Translations under genes and position numbers: made by a program
Part shown: in pieces, positions 1 through 12,000 of the stretch
Numbering within the stretch: position 1 is the stretch's first letter
How the letters are laid out: each line of letters opens with the position of its first letter
NCBI GenBank assembly: GCA_027924585.1
Contig: BSBM01000762.1
Coordinates: 9,210,501 to 9,274,500, forward strand
Direction: 5' to 3'
DNA: 64,000 nt
Source of the DNA: Larix kaempferi
Taxonomy: Eukaryota > Streptophyta > Pinopsida > Pinales > Pinaceae
The notes under the pieces: generated by a model
Seen by the model: only the letters and a program-made list of their open reading frames with translations
Databases searched by the model: none
What the model was told of the DNA's origin: nothing

Positions 1-1440
1 AGATTATGAACAAAAGCTGAGAATCCCCTTCTCCATATTACAAAGTTAAAACTAACTTCTACAATATAAGACTAATCTCCTCCTAATCTATGATCTAATC
101 TGTATCTCCCAAATGAAGAGAGAGCACTCTCTTTTATACATGAATTTCTTTGAGAAGGAGATAACCATCTCATAATGATAGATACACTATTCTCTCAACC
201 ACTCTCAACTAATTTGCTATTATTACAAAATATGATCCATTCAAATCCTCCACATGTTTCTCATACATCCTAAATAAGATATGCCAACCAAATATCCATG
301 ATCTTCTCCTTGGAATATTCTTTGAATAACTATCTCCATGAAATGGTGCAGGAGATATTCAAGGAGTCTTTCTTTGAATTGATCCTTCCATATTCCTACA
401 CATTACGAAGCTCATCCATACTTGAGATATTAGTGAAAAACATGTTATTTTTCAATATTTAATCATAAATTCACTTATAATACTAAAATGAATAAAGTGG
501 AAAATAATAAGATGAAACTCAAGTATATGTATGGAAATGGTATGATTAAAGGTTAATGGGACGATGAAATGTGAAGAATAGCGAAAGGTAAAGTGGATGA
601 AAATAGGACATTTTTGATGCCCAACAACAAGGTGAATGTGTAGTCTGCAGATAAATTATACTGATCTTGTCACCCTCCAAAATCAGATATAAAGATGTAA
701 AATACCCAGGGAAGATGTATTTTCGTTTCTCCATCCCCAACAATGGCGACAGAAGATGTTATCACTAGAGTTGAACCTAGACTACAGGGGTTCAAGCCTA
801 GAGAAAAATTAAGAGTAAATAACGGATAACTGGAAAATAATTCTATGGCTATGGAATTTGGTGGTAGGTAAACAATTATTACATAAATCAAGCATATTTA
901 AATATCAAACAACACAAAATGTATGAATATCATGGATATTAATAGGAAATAGCTATGAGCATAACTTTGTGAAAGAAGTAATCAAGTTCTGTATTCAAGT
1001 ATTAAATATAGTTGCATATTAATCAAGAGAATCATGGCATTGATTGATAATACCACATACAGACAATATAATGATAACATGTAACACAGTTATTAAAACA
1101 AAACAAGATCATATGATCACAATCATTTCAAGATAGCTATTTCATTTTAATATAAAGCAAAACATATACATGCCTGCAGTTTGAGTTTAGAGTCTGACTT
1201 CCATAATATGTTCCAACCTCCATTATATTTTATCACTGTCTATTATATAAAAAATTCTTCAAAGTTTGAAACAGTTTTAAGATCCTATTTTCATGGATCG
1301 ACCTTCTCAAAAATAGTAAAGTCTTTAAACTTTAAACTTTTAAATTAGACAAGTGTAATAAAAAATAAAAACAACTCTTATCTACTACTAGCTGTCAAAT
1401 TCTATCATCTATGAACCAACTATCTCGGACATTAGATAAA
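1..1440. other. AT-rich stretch without recognisable gene
   Basis: I see only short unrelated reading frames, many A/T runs and no LTR ends, PBS or conserved motif in this stretch. It is probably decayed repeat DNA or the 3' flank of the minus-strand pseudogene that ends at 1441. Confidence 0.5.
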
Positions 1441-2959
1441 TTAAAGACTTTTGGAAGCTTCTACTAGGACAGTCATATCACTCAAAACCTGGGATCTCTT
1501 TTGCAACTTGGAGTATTCAGTATCCTTGTTCTGCTCTCGATTCTGCAATTCCTTGTTCTGGATCTTCATTTGTTCATACTGTTTATGAATGGCCCTTTTA
1601 TCCTTTAACATGTCTTTGGATATGAGAACAAGATTTTGATAATCAATCTCTTTTTGCTCTAAATCTTCTCGTAACCTTTTGTTGGCAAACATCATATTTT
1701 CATTTATATTTCGAAGATATTTATTCTGCTCCTTGTAAGATTGTAAAAACTTCTTAATTTGATTTAACTCTAGCATTACTTCAGTTTCTTCTATGTCCAT
1801 AAAAGATTCATCCACTTGCAAAGATTTTGAAACTGATCCATTTTCATTCTCAGAATAAGTTTGTTTATTTATGCAAAATACTTCAGGTATATACCCTACA
1901 TTCCCTTGAAGATCTATGAAATTCTCATTTTCTGAGAAGTGCCCCTCCTTTGATACCTGTATGTTTTCTTCACTAAAAGACTCATTCACAACAACATGTT
2001 CACTACCCCTTATAGAGCTATGCACCAGCTTCATCTCTGCTTCCAATTTTCTTCTTAACCTGGTCCTTGGTTTTAAATTCAAGTCTTTTGCATTTAGGGT
2101 TTCAGCCTGTTTTTCTTCCTTCAAAATTGGATTTTTTATAACCATGCTAAGCATGTCAGGGTTCTTTCAATCCTCTTTCATTTGCTTAACCAATGTTTCC
2201 CCTGTAATTGATACCTATGGAAACAAATAATTTGCAACATTAGACTCCTCTGCAAGATATTTACCTTCATTTGCAAGCTTCCCGGTCTGCTCACTTGCAT
2301 CCTCTGTTTGCTTGCATGAAATCTTTGACTTCTTTCCTTTTCCATTTTCTTTAGCAAGCTTTCACTTCTTTGCGTCAAACCCTAATTCAAGGAGAAAACT
2401 ATCCCAATTTCGCCCATTCTTATTCAAGTGAGAAAATATCAGCAACTTAATCAAACCCTGATGGAAAATGGAATCGGCAGTCTGTTCTAGATGGGTCTGA
2501 ACCCATGCAATCATCCTTTGCAGACTTTTGAACAAATAAAATGGTAAATTGAGCTTCAAACTTCTATTAAGGTGCATTAGCAGCCGTAAATGAAATCTAA
2601 GCACTCTGTCATAATGACACTCACAAGTTATATAATTTTGCACCATTTATAATGGAATCTTCCAATTTGGCTTAAGCTTGCTTATATGAATACCATTTTT
2701 CCAATTTAACTTCTCAACCCCTAGTAACAGAAACTCACCATAATAAACTTTAAACTCTTGCTGTTTAAACCATTTTTCTCCCTGTGTTGGGACACCGATG
2801 GCCTCTACAATAGGTTCCTCATTGACCATAACCTTTAAGCTTTTAAAATCCACAACTCCGTCTCTGTTTTTTTTTATAAAATATTTGGCCACCTGAATGT
2901 TGTAGCCCTGCAATCTTTGACAAAAAGGAAACCATCCAGCATCTTTTATTAATTGTGCT

Positions 2960-4515
2960 TGTTGGGTGGGGCCCAAGTTGGAATATTTTGCATAAGTACT
3001 AAAAAGTGCGCATTGCGCTCGGCGACAGGCTACAAGCATTTTCGAGGAATTGCGCATGTCGCGCGATGGCAATGCCCAAGGCATGGTCGCACAGTAGGAC
3101 GATGCGCATTATAGGGCACAAGCTATTTTTGGTTCATAACAAGGGTAAAGGTGAGACGAGGATATGATCTATTTCGGGTAAGGAACATGTGGAAGGCAAA
3201 GGAAAGCGACTTGTCCGAATGAGTGGCAGCAAGCAGTTGAGAAGCTAGGCCATGACACCGATGGTGACAGGCAGGTGAAGGAGTGGAAAGGGATAGGCCA
3301 TGATGCAGTTACAATTGTTTGGTGACTGTGGCTGTTAGATGAGCGTGTGAGCCATGAGTGGCCCAGCTAGCGCAGGTGGAGTAGGCTGTCGACAACGACA
3401 GCTAGGGTGGCAGTTAGCCACACCAGTTTTGGAAACCTTAAGGTTTCAGCCTATTGATTGTGAAGACACGACCCTTGGGCGTGATCTATAAATAAGGGCA
3501 CATTGTATGGGAAAGGGTTAGAGAGATCTCTCGTAGAGTTAGATATTGTTGAGTATTGTAACATCTTTTGAGTTGTAAAGCTATTGTAAAGGCTCTGCAG
3601 CTGAGTGCGCAGAGACCTGATTTTGAGGGAGGAGAGAGTCTGCAGCTGAGTGTGCATACTAAGAATGGTTGTACCCTTCCCATAAAGAGCAATATTAACA
3701 ACTGTTCTTGTGGATGTAGCCTCCATATAGGCGGTGAACCACGTTAAATTCTGTGTTATGTGATTATTGTGTGTTTATGATTGTTCATTTGCTTGGTATG
3801 AATGTTTAATGCTGCAGTCTTCTGTTATGTGACTGCTTTTATATGTATTCACCGCAGAGAATGGGAATAATATGTTAAGTAATACATGCATGGAGGAATG
3901 TTAAGTATTGAACACTTGCAAGTCTAGGAATCTATGAACCTTCCAATTAGTCACATAGTTGAACATTGAATTTAAGCGCAGCATTGGAGCACGCAGTACT
4001 GTATGTGTATTCAATCACCTACAACTTAATGATAAGAACTTGAACGAGTTAAAGGGATAAATAATGCTAAGTAGGATCGGTTAGAATTAACCGACTTGGA
4101 AAATACGCGCGGTCTAGTTGACGCGCTGAGTCATTGAGATTTGCTACCAGGTAAGTTGTTGATAGCTTATTGTCATAACGCAAAAGTATCCTATATCACG
4201 CAATCATTAGAGGCGCTAGTGCGCAAGCACATTTGCTTGCCAAAGTACCCGACACAGAAAAGAGGGTTCGCGCAGTTGTTTGTTTGCAGCAGTCCACAGA
4301 TTATTGCGCTGCTTATCAGTATTTCCCTCCTCATACCACCCAGTTGTGGAAACTTGATTCTGCAACCACTTGCTCGGCTTTGCCTAGGGTGAGACCTCAA
4401 GCTGCGCGTAGTCTGTTGTCGAAAGGACTGGTGAATAAGGGTTTTGTTGGTTCCTTGAACCACGACGTACCTAGGTCTATGTTGAAAACCTCTTGAAGGT
4501 TATTTACAGCCAATA
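2960..4515 (+). mobile_element. Solo LTR (1556 bp), gypsy-type, TGTTGG...CCAATA
   Basis: The unit starts TGTTGGG and ends CCAATA, an almost perfect terminal inverted pair (CCAACA with one transition). It is flanked by the 5-bp duplication GTGCT at 2955-2959 and 4516-4520. No PBS, gag or pol is present, so this is a solo LTR left by LTR-LTR recombination. A related but shorter LTR copy at 60165 precedes gypsy pol, which identifies the family. The shared part includes the start, a TATA-like CTATAAATAAGG near 3486 and the sequence around GAACCACGTTAAAT. The plus orientation follows from that copy. Confidence 0.88.
3486..3496 (+). promoter_or_regulatory. TATA box of the solo LTR
   Basis: CTATAAATAAG lies centrally in the LTR, and the same sequence lies at the same place in the related LTR near 60747. 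This is the expected position of the retrotransposon RNA polymerase II promoter. Activity is inferred. Confidence 0.6.
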
Positions 4516-4654
4516 GTGCTGATCTTAGAAACTGGGTAATCCATTGTATATTATCTAGTTCGAGCTTGCAAATCAAACCTCTGGGCCTCTTCTTCAACAT
4601 GCTGTGTGACCTTTCATCCATACTTACCGTATATATTTCGAAGATTCCATACAA

Positions 4655-5241
4655 TGCAGGCTAAAGCAAGGTCAAATTACACAATGAAAAAACAATACAG
4701 GGTTAGTTTAAAAGCTTAACAATCCATGTCCATCATGTGTGATGATATCAAAGCCTATGGGTGCGACTTTGAAATGAACATTTGATACTTGGAGACTACC
4801 ACGATTCCAATGGTACTGTATATGCTTTAATGAATAAGCATGGTTCATTAAGATCATAGTACAAGGTCTTTCCACCCGTATCCATTAATGAATGTGCATA
4901 TTTTATCACTGGCATCGTTATTACCCTTAATATTTTAATATATGCTGCTAGGCTACAATTCACTAATAAAATGAATAATATCAATGTTATAAGCATGATA
5001 AAATTATTTGAAATAACATTTGATCAAGAAATAAGACCCCTTTTGAACATCAATATGAACAATGAGCCTTATTTTATTTTAATAAGTCAAACATTTAAAT
5101 CAACAACAAACTAGGGTAAAAATAAAGAGAAAGCAAACAAGGATTCTAAAGGAAAACTAAATTGGAAAAAGAAAAGTTACTATACAAGGTTGGACATTCG
5201 AAAGTAAATCTAGAAAACAACCCTAGAGATAACACATTCAA
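4655..5241. other. Unassigned AT-rich stretch
   Basis: It lies between the start of the minus-strand pseudogene and the truncated gypsy pol. No conserved motif, LTR end or convincing reading frame was seen. Part of it may be the promoter side of the pseudogene or degraded retrotransposon sequence. Confidence 0.4.
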
Positions 5242-6022
5242 TGAATTCAGGAAATATGGATCATCTCTTAACCTAAAGAATTCTCATTTTGCTTTAAAAG
5301 AAGGAAAATTACTTGGGCACATTGTTTCCAAACTGATGGGGTAAAAATAAAACCTACGAGGCTAGCAACTATTCAACTGATAGAATTTCCTGGGAATAAG
5401 AAAGAAGTCCAATATTTTATAGGAAGGATATTTTTTTTTAGAAGATTCATCCTAAATTTGGAAGAGTTGATAAAAGACGTTACCAATATGCTAAAAATAG
5501 GTAATGAGGTGAAATGGACTCAAGATTCTAAAGAGGATTTCCAACAACTTAAAATATACATAGATGAAGCTTCTGTACTAATCAGTCATGATTATACTAA
5601 AACCTTCATGATTTTCTCTTTTTCTTCAACACATACCATAGAAGATATTCTTCTACAAAAACATTTGGAAGGACATGAACAACCCATATCATTTTTCAGT
5701 AAAGCATTGAGATATGTTGAATTGAAGTACAATTTAATGGAAAAAAAGGGCTTATGCTATGGTGAAATCCCTTAAGTCTTTTAGATGTTATGTATTGCAT
5801 TCTCATATAATTGCATATGTCCCACAAAACATAGTGAAATCCATTCTTTTTGAGATAGACAATGAAGGTAGGAGAGGAAAGTGGATTGCCAAGGTGCAAG
5901 AGTATGATTTGGAGATCAAGAATACAATGCTGGTGAAGGGTAAAGGACTTGCAAAGCTATTGGAAGAATCAAATTGTGAAGAATTAGAATTGAATATAGT
6001 AGCTGAAATTATAGAGGAATAG
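5242..6022 (+). pseudogene. Ty3/gypsy reverse transcriptase C-terminus and RNase H, 5'-truncated
   Basis: The coding trace begins in the RT thumb (F-R-K-Y-G-S-S-L-N followed by a KLLGHIVSK motif), continues through the connection (FPGNKKEVQYFIGR) and an RNase H-like part (HEQPISFFSKAL, then the ELKYNLMEK region), and ends in the RNase H tail (KWIAKVQEYDLEIK). The RT palm with YxDD is missing, so the element is truncated at its 5' side. There is an in-frame stop near 5341 and a frameshift near 5755. The tail RNase H acidic residues are not preserved in a usable form. It belongs with the integrase trace that follows directly. Confidence 0.8.
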
Positions 6023-7259
6023 AGGGTGAAAATTTTGGAATATTTTCAGAACAATAAAGTAAAGGTAAATCCTAAATTCTAAGAATTTGATTGAAGTAAA
6101 ATATTGCATTCTTGATGAATATTTCTACTAGAATGACCCCCAAGGTATCTTGCTAAATTGTGTGGTAGAAGAAGAGACATAAGGGATAATCACTAAATTT
6201 CATAAAGGAGTTTGTGGAGGACATCATGCTTGGAGAGTTATTGCCTATAAATTTTTGAGAGATGGATACTACTGGCCAAAGCTCTCTTATGAAGCAAATA
6301 ATATGATAAAAATTTGTGTTGAATGTGAGATGTTTGTAGGAAAGAAAAAGTTAAAACCTTTTCCATTGAAGCCAATAAGAACTTCATCTCCTTTTCACCA
6401 GTGGTGTTTGGATTTTATTGGAGAAATAAATCCTAACTCTAGTGGTCAACATAAATGGATCTTGACAACAACTAATTACTTCAGTAAATGGGTTGAAATA
6501 ATTCTATCTAGAACAACGAATGATACAATGATCATATAATTTTTAGAGGAGATTATTCTGTCAAGGTTTGGATGTTCAAAGAAGATTATAGAAGACAATG
6601 CCTAGGATTTCAAGTCAATAAAAATGGTGGAATTTTTTCACAAATACAACATTTATCTAGGGAACTCCACTCCATACTATCCTAAAGGAAACGACATGGA
6701 AGAATCATCAAACAAAACATTATTGAGGATAATAAAAAACATACTGACAGAGAACAAAAAATCTTGGGACATCAATTTGAGGTATGCTCTCTGGGATGAT
6801 ATAATAAGTATAGAGAGATCAATTGGCACATCTCTTTTCTGGCTGGTATATGGAAAAGAGGTAGTTCTAGAAATATAGTTGGTACTTCGTGTGTTGAAGT
6901 TGATCCAACATGAATCAGAGGAACCATATAGTATGATCAACAGAATGTATGAACTAATAGAGTTTAAACAAGAAAGAGAATAGGTCAGTATCAAGGTGGA
7001 GGAGCATGAGATAAGGATGAAAACCAATTTTGACAAGAAATCCATAGCAAGAAACTTTGAAGTAGTTTATATAGTATTAAAATGGGACAACTGAAAAGAA
7101 TACAAAGGAAAACATGGAAAATTTGACAATCTATGGATTGGTCCATATCTCATATCAGTTACGCAGGATGACAATGCTTTCATACTTATTGAGTTAGATG
7201 GAGAAATGTTCGATCCTATTGTTAATGGGAGGATGATCAAACAAATTTTCTTCTACTAA
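6023..7259 (+). pseudogene. Ty3/gypsy integrase, decayed
   Basis: A zinc-binding HHCC region is visible (FHKGVCGGHHAW, then C-V-E-C-E-M). The core has W-C-L-D-F-I-G with the first catalytic Asp, an I-I-E-D-N-A segment carrying the second Asp, and D-M-E-E-S-S-N-K-T where the Glu normally sits in NGQxE. The C-terminal part (GPYLIS, then D-G-E-M-F-D-P-I-V-N-G) reaches a stop near 7259. In-frame stops lie near 6538, 6603 and 6877 and at further sites. It continues the fragment at 5242-6022 and cannot be functional. Confidence 0.8.
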
Positions 7260-8567
7260 AATATCAAAGAAGCACTTCCAAATATGTACATAGTGGATTA
7301 TAAGAATTTAATTACTAATGTCATCCATTTTTCAGTTCTTTCCAACAATTATTTTCCAGTTTTTTATTTTCAAGTTTGTAACTAATCTTGCAAAGATGAA
7401 AGTTTGCTTAATGTGTAACATATTTGAGAGAATAAGACTCCATAACCAAATATATGGAACTAATATGAAGTTCTTAACAGCTTGTGAAATAGACAGTTGT
7501 TCCCACTGGAGCCAATGTTACTATTGATATTTTCATAAGCCTCCAAAGTAAGAATTTTATGTCTCAAAAGATGGTTAGGTTCAAGAAATTTAGCTATCAA
7601 GAGCTAAAGGTAAATAATTCTCAAGCAAGTTAGGTTCACTTGTGACAATCGATGGGTGATGATAAGTCCATGATATAGGTATTCAATACACTCCATTGTG
7701 ACATATATAAGCAAAGAAACAATCAAAAAAGCATTCCTTTCTGTAGGGGAGAATGCAATTTGATTGATATTGAAGAAAGTGATTTAGTAATTATCTTTTT
7801 TGTGGTTTAGCATATTTTATTTACTAATCATGTAAATAAATCTATGAGTGGACAAAGCGTAGGTGAACAGGAAGGATGGAAATACCCAAGCTCCAATTAA
7901 AGATCACAAGAGACACGATGATCATGTTTCCCCTGATTTGTAGGAAAGAATCCCCTGAATTGTGGTCGTGATTCCCAATGTTGAACTAGGGTAGAAGTTT
8001 GTAATAAGTAGAGGCACCTAAGTAGCAGGGGGCCTAACTCATATCTTTGGAAACTATTCTCTGTATTTTTAGTTCTAATATTCAGTTTACAATTTCTACG
8101 ACTGTGATTGATATTATGAATTTTTAATGAAGGACCATCGTTACTTCCAACTTGTGAGTTTATAAGTTTCATTCTTCTCATGTGATGCGCATTGGGGAGG
8201 GCCCCCTCTGTGTGTAGATCAGGAGTTATGTACTTTTCTTTCTACATTTTTATGCGTTCCGTTGTTTATTTCTAGGATAAATACACGTGGATTAGATTCA
8301 ACAATTACTTGATATCAGATTTCAATTCTGTGCATAAGCGTCTTTCTTCTATAGGTCCATAACACTTCGTCCATAGTTCTGGTACACAACGTCTATACTC
8401 TTGTAGCTACCATCCGCGACTGCAATTTCTAGATTTATATTTCCACTTTTATATGGTATTATTAGATTAGATCAGATTTATACCCCTGAATGTTGACTTC
8501 CTCTTTCCAGTTAAATAGATCTCTAGTTCCATTAGGTTAGATTCATGCTCTTAATCTAGATAATATT
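7260..8567. other. Noncoding 3' flank of the truncated gypsy element
   Basis: No coding signal. A sequence near 8310 (TTGATATCAGATTT) weakly resembles a Met-tRNA primer site, so an old LTR may end near 8305. I could not find its partner and do not call an LTR. Confidence 0.35.
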
Positions 8568-8825
8568 TACTTTGGTTTTCATAAACTAGGTTAGATATTA
8601 TTTTGGATTTCATAAACTAGATAAATGCTTCCATAGAATAAATTTCCTTCTTTCATAAATTAGGTCAATTTTGTTTTGGATTTCATAAACTAGATGAATG
8701 CTTTCATAGAATAAAATTCATGCTTTCTTAGAATAGTTGAATGATTTAAATAGAGTAAAATTCCTCTTTCATAAACTAGATTAATGATTTCATAAAATAG
8801 GTTCATGATTTCAGTAAAGTTCATT
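8568..8825. repeat. Degenerate minisatellite, TTTCATAAACTAG-type units
   Basis: At least six imperfect copies of a unit built from TTTCATAAACTAG(A/G)T and an ATG(A/C)TTTCATAGAATA partner occur within about 260 bp, with spacing of roughly 30-60 bp. It is AT-rich and noncoding. It was counted by eye and unit borders are approximate. Confidence 0.6.
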
Positions 8826-9797
8826 CTTTCTTTCGATTGTCATAGACCTTCAGTTATTTCACTCTCTTTAGAATAACTCCTCACTATTCCTTAGAACACA
8901 TTGAACACCCAACTATAAAGATTCTCTCAACATAGTGCACATATAGTGCTTAGTGCCTCTGAAGTTTCTACATTCCCTGGTCGATATTTAAAGTGAGCTT
9001 CTCCAACAAATACCTGTAAAAGGGTAGGAATTTCCGAAGACTACCAGGTGACTAGAGGCCTAAATGAAGGTTGCTAAGCATTGGGAATGCAGACCCATTG
9101 GATTCGATTGGATCTAATGGTTGAGAGACAATGAATGTTGATAAATTGTAAGCCAATTAGAATTAAACGTAATTGAGCTAATAAAAAAAGTGACCTTCAA
9201 TAGCAATGTCGAATATTAAAAGTGCACCAGTAAGTTGCTCCCATTTGAAGAGAGGATTGAGGATTCATTGTCCTAAAAAACGATAAGGACGCATGCTCGT
9301 TATTGATTAATTGTGCCTCAAAACCATTATTTTCAAAATCACCTTGCTTTTGAGCATTACCTCTCTTGGAAACCAGATTGGTTTCTTCCCACTTGACATT
9401 GCAATAAAGTGAAAGTCTATCGCCCATGTCAATCTTGTCCCCACTCGCCATGTGTCCAACTACGTCCCACTGCCACATCATCCTTGTCATTAATTTTCCC
9501 ATTTCCCATTTGTATTTTCAAAAGGATAAAAAAATTATTTTCCCATTTCCTAGAAATCATTTGTTTATTATTCTAAAGGGATGCTGCATGTGATATCTAT
9601 AGTATTAGATCAACTAACACCGAATAGCCAACAAGCACCACAGTAGCCAACCTGTTTAAGTCATCCTCTAGAAATTATCCAATTTTTTTATGTTACCACT
9701 CTCAGTTATTTATATTTATACCGTAATATAACATAAAATATAAAGGTCCTAATTTTTTCCCGGATTCACCAATGAACCTACCAATGAAGCAATTTCC
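8826..9797. other. No gene seen
   Basis: Short unrelated reading frames only. No LTR termini, PBS or family motif was found. Confidence 0.4.
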
Positions 9798-10510
9798 ACA
9801 TAAATGGCTCCAAAGTCTAAAGAAAAATTGACCAAACATAGATTTTTAGGAGATGAACATGTATAATACCACTAGGATGATATATTTGACACAATCGTAA
9901 CCAACTTAGATCTAAATTCCACTATCAGGGATAATAAATCCCTATCCATGGCCGACCAGGATAGATGCAACTTATGGAGCTCTATTTTTTCCTGAATAGT
10001 CTACCCTAGAACCGTGTTCTTTCCTAAGTTTGTAACATGGTGCTAAAAAAACTACTCACCTAGTAAGAGGGCCATTTTTTCCTTGGATATGTCAAATCAA
10101 TTATGATACATTATCCCAGACACCTTAAAATAAATGTTTTGCATACCAGAATCCTTAGGAACCCAACCATTTATTGAAAAATCCCTTTTAAAATATTTCT
10201 AGAGTCATGGACCTTATGAGCATCACCAATTTCTATCCAAACATTTAGAACCATGAATGGACATACCCATTGTCCCACCTCGTTACATGACAAAAATTTT
10301 TTTTCAGAGAACTACATAAGAGCAATTTCATTTTAACTGCACTATTGTAGAATTAGAATATTATAACACTATGGATGATGTTACTCTAGGAGAATTGCTC
10401 AATCTAAACACAGAACCAGGGAGAGGTCCTCCTTAGTTTGATATTTGCATTCATTTGGAAAAATATATACATGTACAGCTAGAAGAATTACCATCTATTG
10501 AATGGTTCAA
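9798..10510 (+). pseudogene. Decayed ORF of unknown family, truncated by the chromovirus LTR
   Basis: One frame from the ATG at 9798 stays protein-like over about 237 codons despite roughly ten stops. It contains readable runs such as DDIFDTIVTNLDLNS, DNKSLSMADQD and NTMDDVTLGELL, and it ends abruptly at 10510 where the TGTCACG LTR begins. I do not recognise the family. The position suggests a retrotransposon gag or an accessory ORF, which is inference. Most stops are TAG, TGA or TAA in places where one C-to-T or G-to-A change would restore a sense codon. Confidence 0.4.
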
Positions 10511-11200
10511 TGTCACGTCCCCTAACCTCCTTGGTGCCTTCAGAGGCCACATGAGACCCTTTGTATTTATTTATTTTTTTGTTCTAAATTCACCTAATTC
10601 CACACACAACCGTAATGGGCTCGGGCCTGCAATCCCCATTGTGATCCGCAATATGCATTCCGCAATCTGCAATCTGCATTGTGGGATTTGGAATGTGGAA
10701 TCCCCCAAAAAATCCTTTTGATGATTTGTATTTCCGCATTGCGGAATGCGGGAATGTGGAATACCAAATTCAATCCACCAGAAAAAATCCTCCTTCTGCA
10801 TTCCGCAATCCGCATTGCAAAATGCCGGAATGCGGAAGTCCCGCAAATTTCCCCCCTTCCGTAGTCTGCAATTCCACATTGCAGAAATTAGAAATGCAGA
10901 CGTCCAAAACCAACGATATTTTCCAAAGTCCAGAATACGCAATCCGCATTGCGGACGCGGAACTGCGGAAGCACCTCCTCTACTTCTACAAGCTTTCAAG
11001 AGAAAAATTTTGAGGGGCATAACTCCCTCATCCTTTGTCAAAATGGGACAAGGTTGGTACCATTGGATATATCTATATAATGGTGTAATCCCTACCCCAT
11101 ATGAGCACTCCATCCATGCCAATTTTCCAACTGAACTTCTGTTCAAAATACAACCTAAATGACTTATCCTTCTGCAAGGGCTTCTGCCTCCTTCCTTCCC
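10511..11200 (-). repeat. 3' LTR of the chromovirus (right edge approximate)
   Basis: The first about 130 bp match 22334-22465, including TGTCACGTCCCC, CTCCTTGGTGCCTT and the GCAATCCCCATTGTG block. Beyond that point the copy at 22334 is interrupted, so the full LTR length cannot be measured. The right edge is set only by the end of chromodomain coding near 11230 and a pyrimidine-rich stretch around 11180-11215 that could be the PPT complement. Confidence 0.6.
10631..10975. repeat. Array of short inverted repeats, CCGCATTGCGG type
   Basis: Within 345 bp there are about a dozen copies of ATTCCGCAAT / ATTGCGGAAT and close variants (GCATTCCGCAATCCGCATTGC near 10797; CCGCATTGCGGAATGCGG near 10735). 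Each is a small palindrome. The array lies inside the chromovirus LTR just after the point where similarity with the 5' LTR remnant ends. Confidence 0.75.
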
Positions 11201-11229
11201 TGACTTCTCCCTTTCACCTGACCCATAGA

Positions 11230-12000
11230 GAGGTTATGGAACACCTCAGGGGTTATCCCTTTTCTTCCCAAGTCCAGGGAGGTCAAACCATCCCTGGAAG
11301 GTTTCTATGGGAATGCCTCTCTCATGGCATCCTCCAGCTCCCATGTAGCCTCATGTGGACTAAGGTGCTTCCATTGCACATTTACCTGTCCGATGGTTCG
11401 CTTCTAGAGCAAGGTAACTTTCTTGTCGAGAATGCACACAGGATCCACTTGGAACTCTCCCTCGGGTTCCACCTATTTCACATGCCAATCAATGTGTTGA
11501 TTAGGATCATGTACATATTTCTTAAGTAAAGAGACATGTAAAACATTATGAGCTCTCATGTTAACAGAAAATGCAATCCTATATGAAACTGGTCCTATTC
11601 TATCAAGGACTTCAAATGGTCCACAATATCTGGGTGTCAACTTAGCACAACTTCCCAGCTTCATGGAACTCTTCCTTGGTCCCACTCGTAAGTAAACATG
11701 ATCCCCAATCTAGAATTCTTTGTGCACTCTCTTCAAATATGCATAACTCTTCTATCGATATTGAGTTGTCTTCAAATTCTACATGATCTTAACAACTTCT
11801 TGCTCCATCTCTTCAATCATTTCTAGTCCAAGCACTACCTTGTTCACTGGGTTGTCCCAACTCACTAGAGTTCTACATCCTCTACCATACAAGACTTCAA
11901 AAGGGCTCATCTTCAATGATACCTAATATCCATTGTTTTAGGAAAATTCTACCAAGTGTAGGCAATCTTCCCACTTCGATGGCTTATCCATCACATACAT
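11230..12000 (-). pseudogene. Chromovirus integrase C-terminus and chromodomain
   Basis: The minus strand reads a GPFEVLDRIGPVSYRI integrase C-terminal module and NMRAHNVLHVSLLKKY, then a stop near 11473, then a chromodomain trace (EGEFQVDPVCILD, TIGQVNVQWKHL, ATWELEDAMREAFP). The chromodomain directs integration of chromoviruses to chosen chromatin. At its upstream edge (12000) coding breaks into the nested element and resumes at 15266. At least three in-frame stops are present. Confidence 0.8.

Larger units (their letters stand above)
1441..4654 (-). pseudogene. Decayed 'plant transposon protein'-like gene with coiled-coil tail, split by a solo LTR
   Basis: Read on the minus strand from about 4654, the first coding part runs to 4516 and the rest from 2959 to 1441. 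Once the solo LTR and one TSD copy are skipped, both parts lie in one frame. The N-terminal domain matches the intact ORF at 35850-37310: a W followed by F-[LR]-[RK]-S-A, a C-x-R-L motif, a G-x-P-x-x-G-x-x-W-F-K motif, a Y-I-T-C-E segment and an H-Q-G-L-I segment. A Lys-rich linker and a long coiled coil (about 1450-1780) follow. In-frame stops lie near 2647, 2359, 2226 and 2175, so it is dead. Proteins of this type are found in plants near retrotransposons and their function is unknown. The family name is from memory and the homology to 35850-37310 was seen by eye. Confidence 0.7.

Noticed and set aside
8300-8330. Possible LTR end and PBS (TTGATATCAGATTT)
   Set aside because: Only a partial match to the tRNA-iMet PBS, with no LTR partner, PPT or TSD found.
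10571-11146. 191-codon frame on the minus strand in the chromovirus LTR
   Set aside because: It runs through the ATTCCGCAAT array and is a low-complexity shadow.
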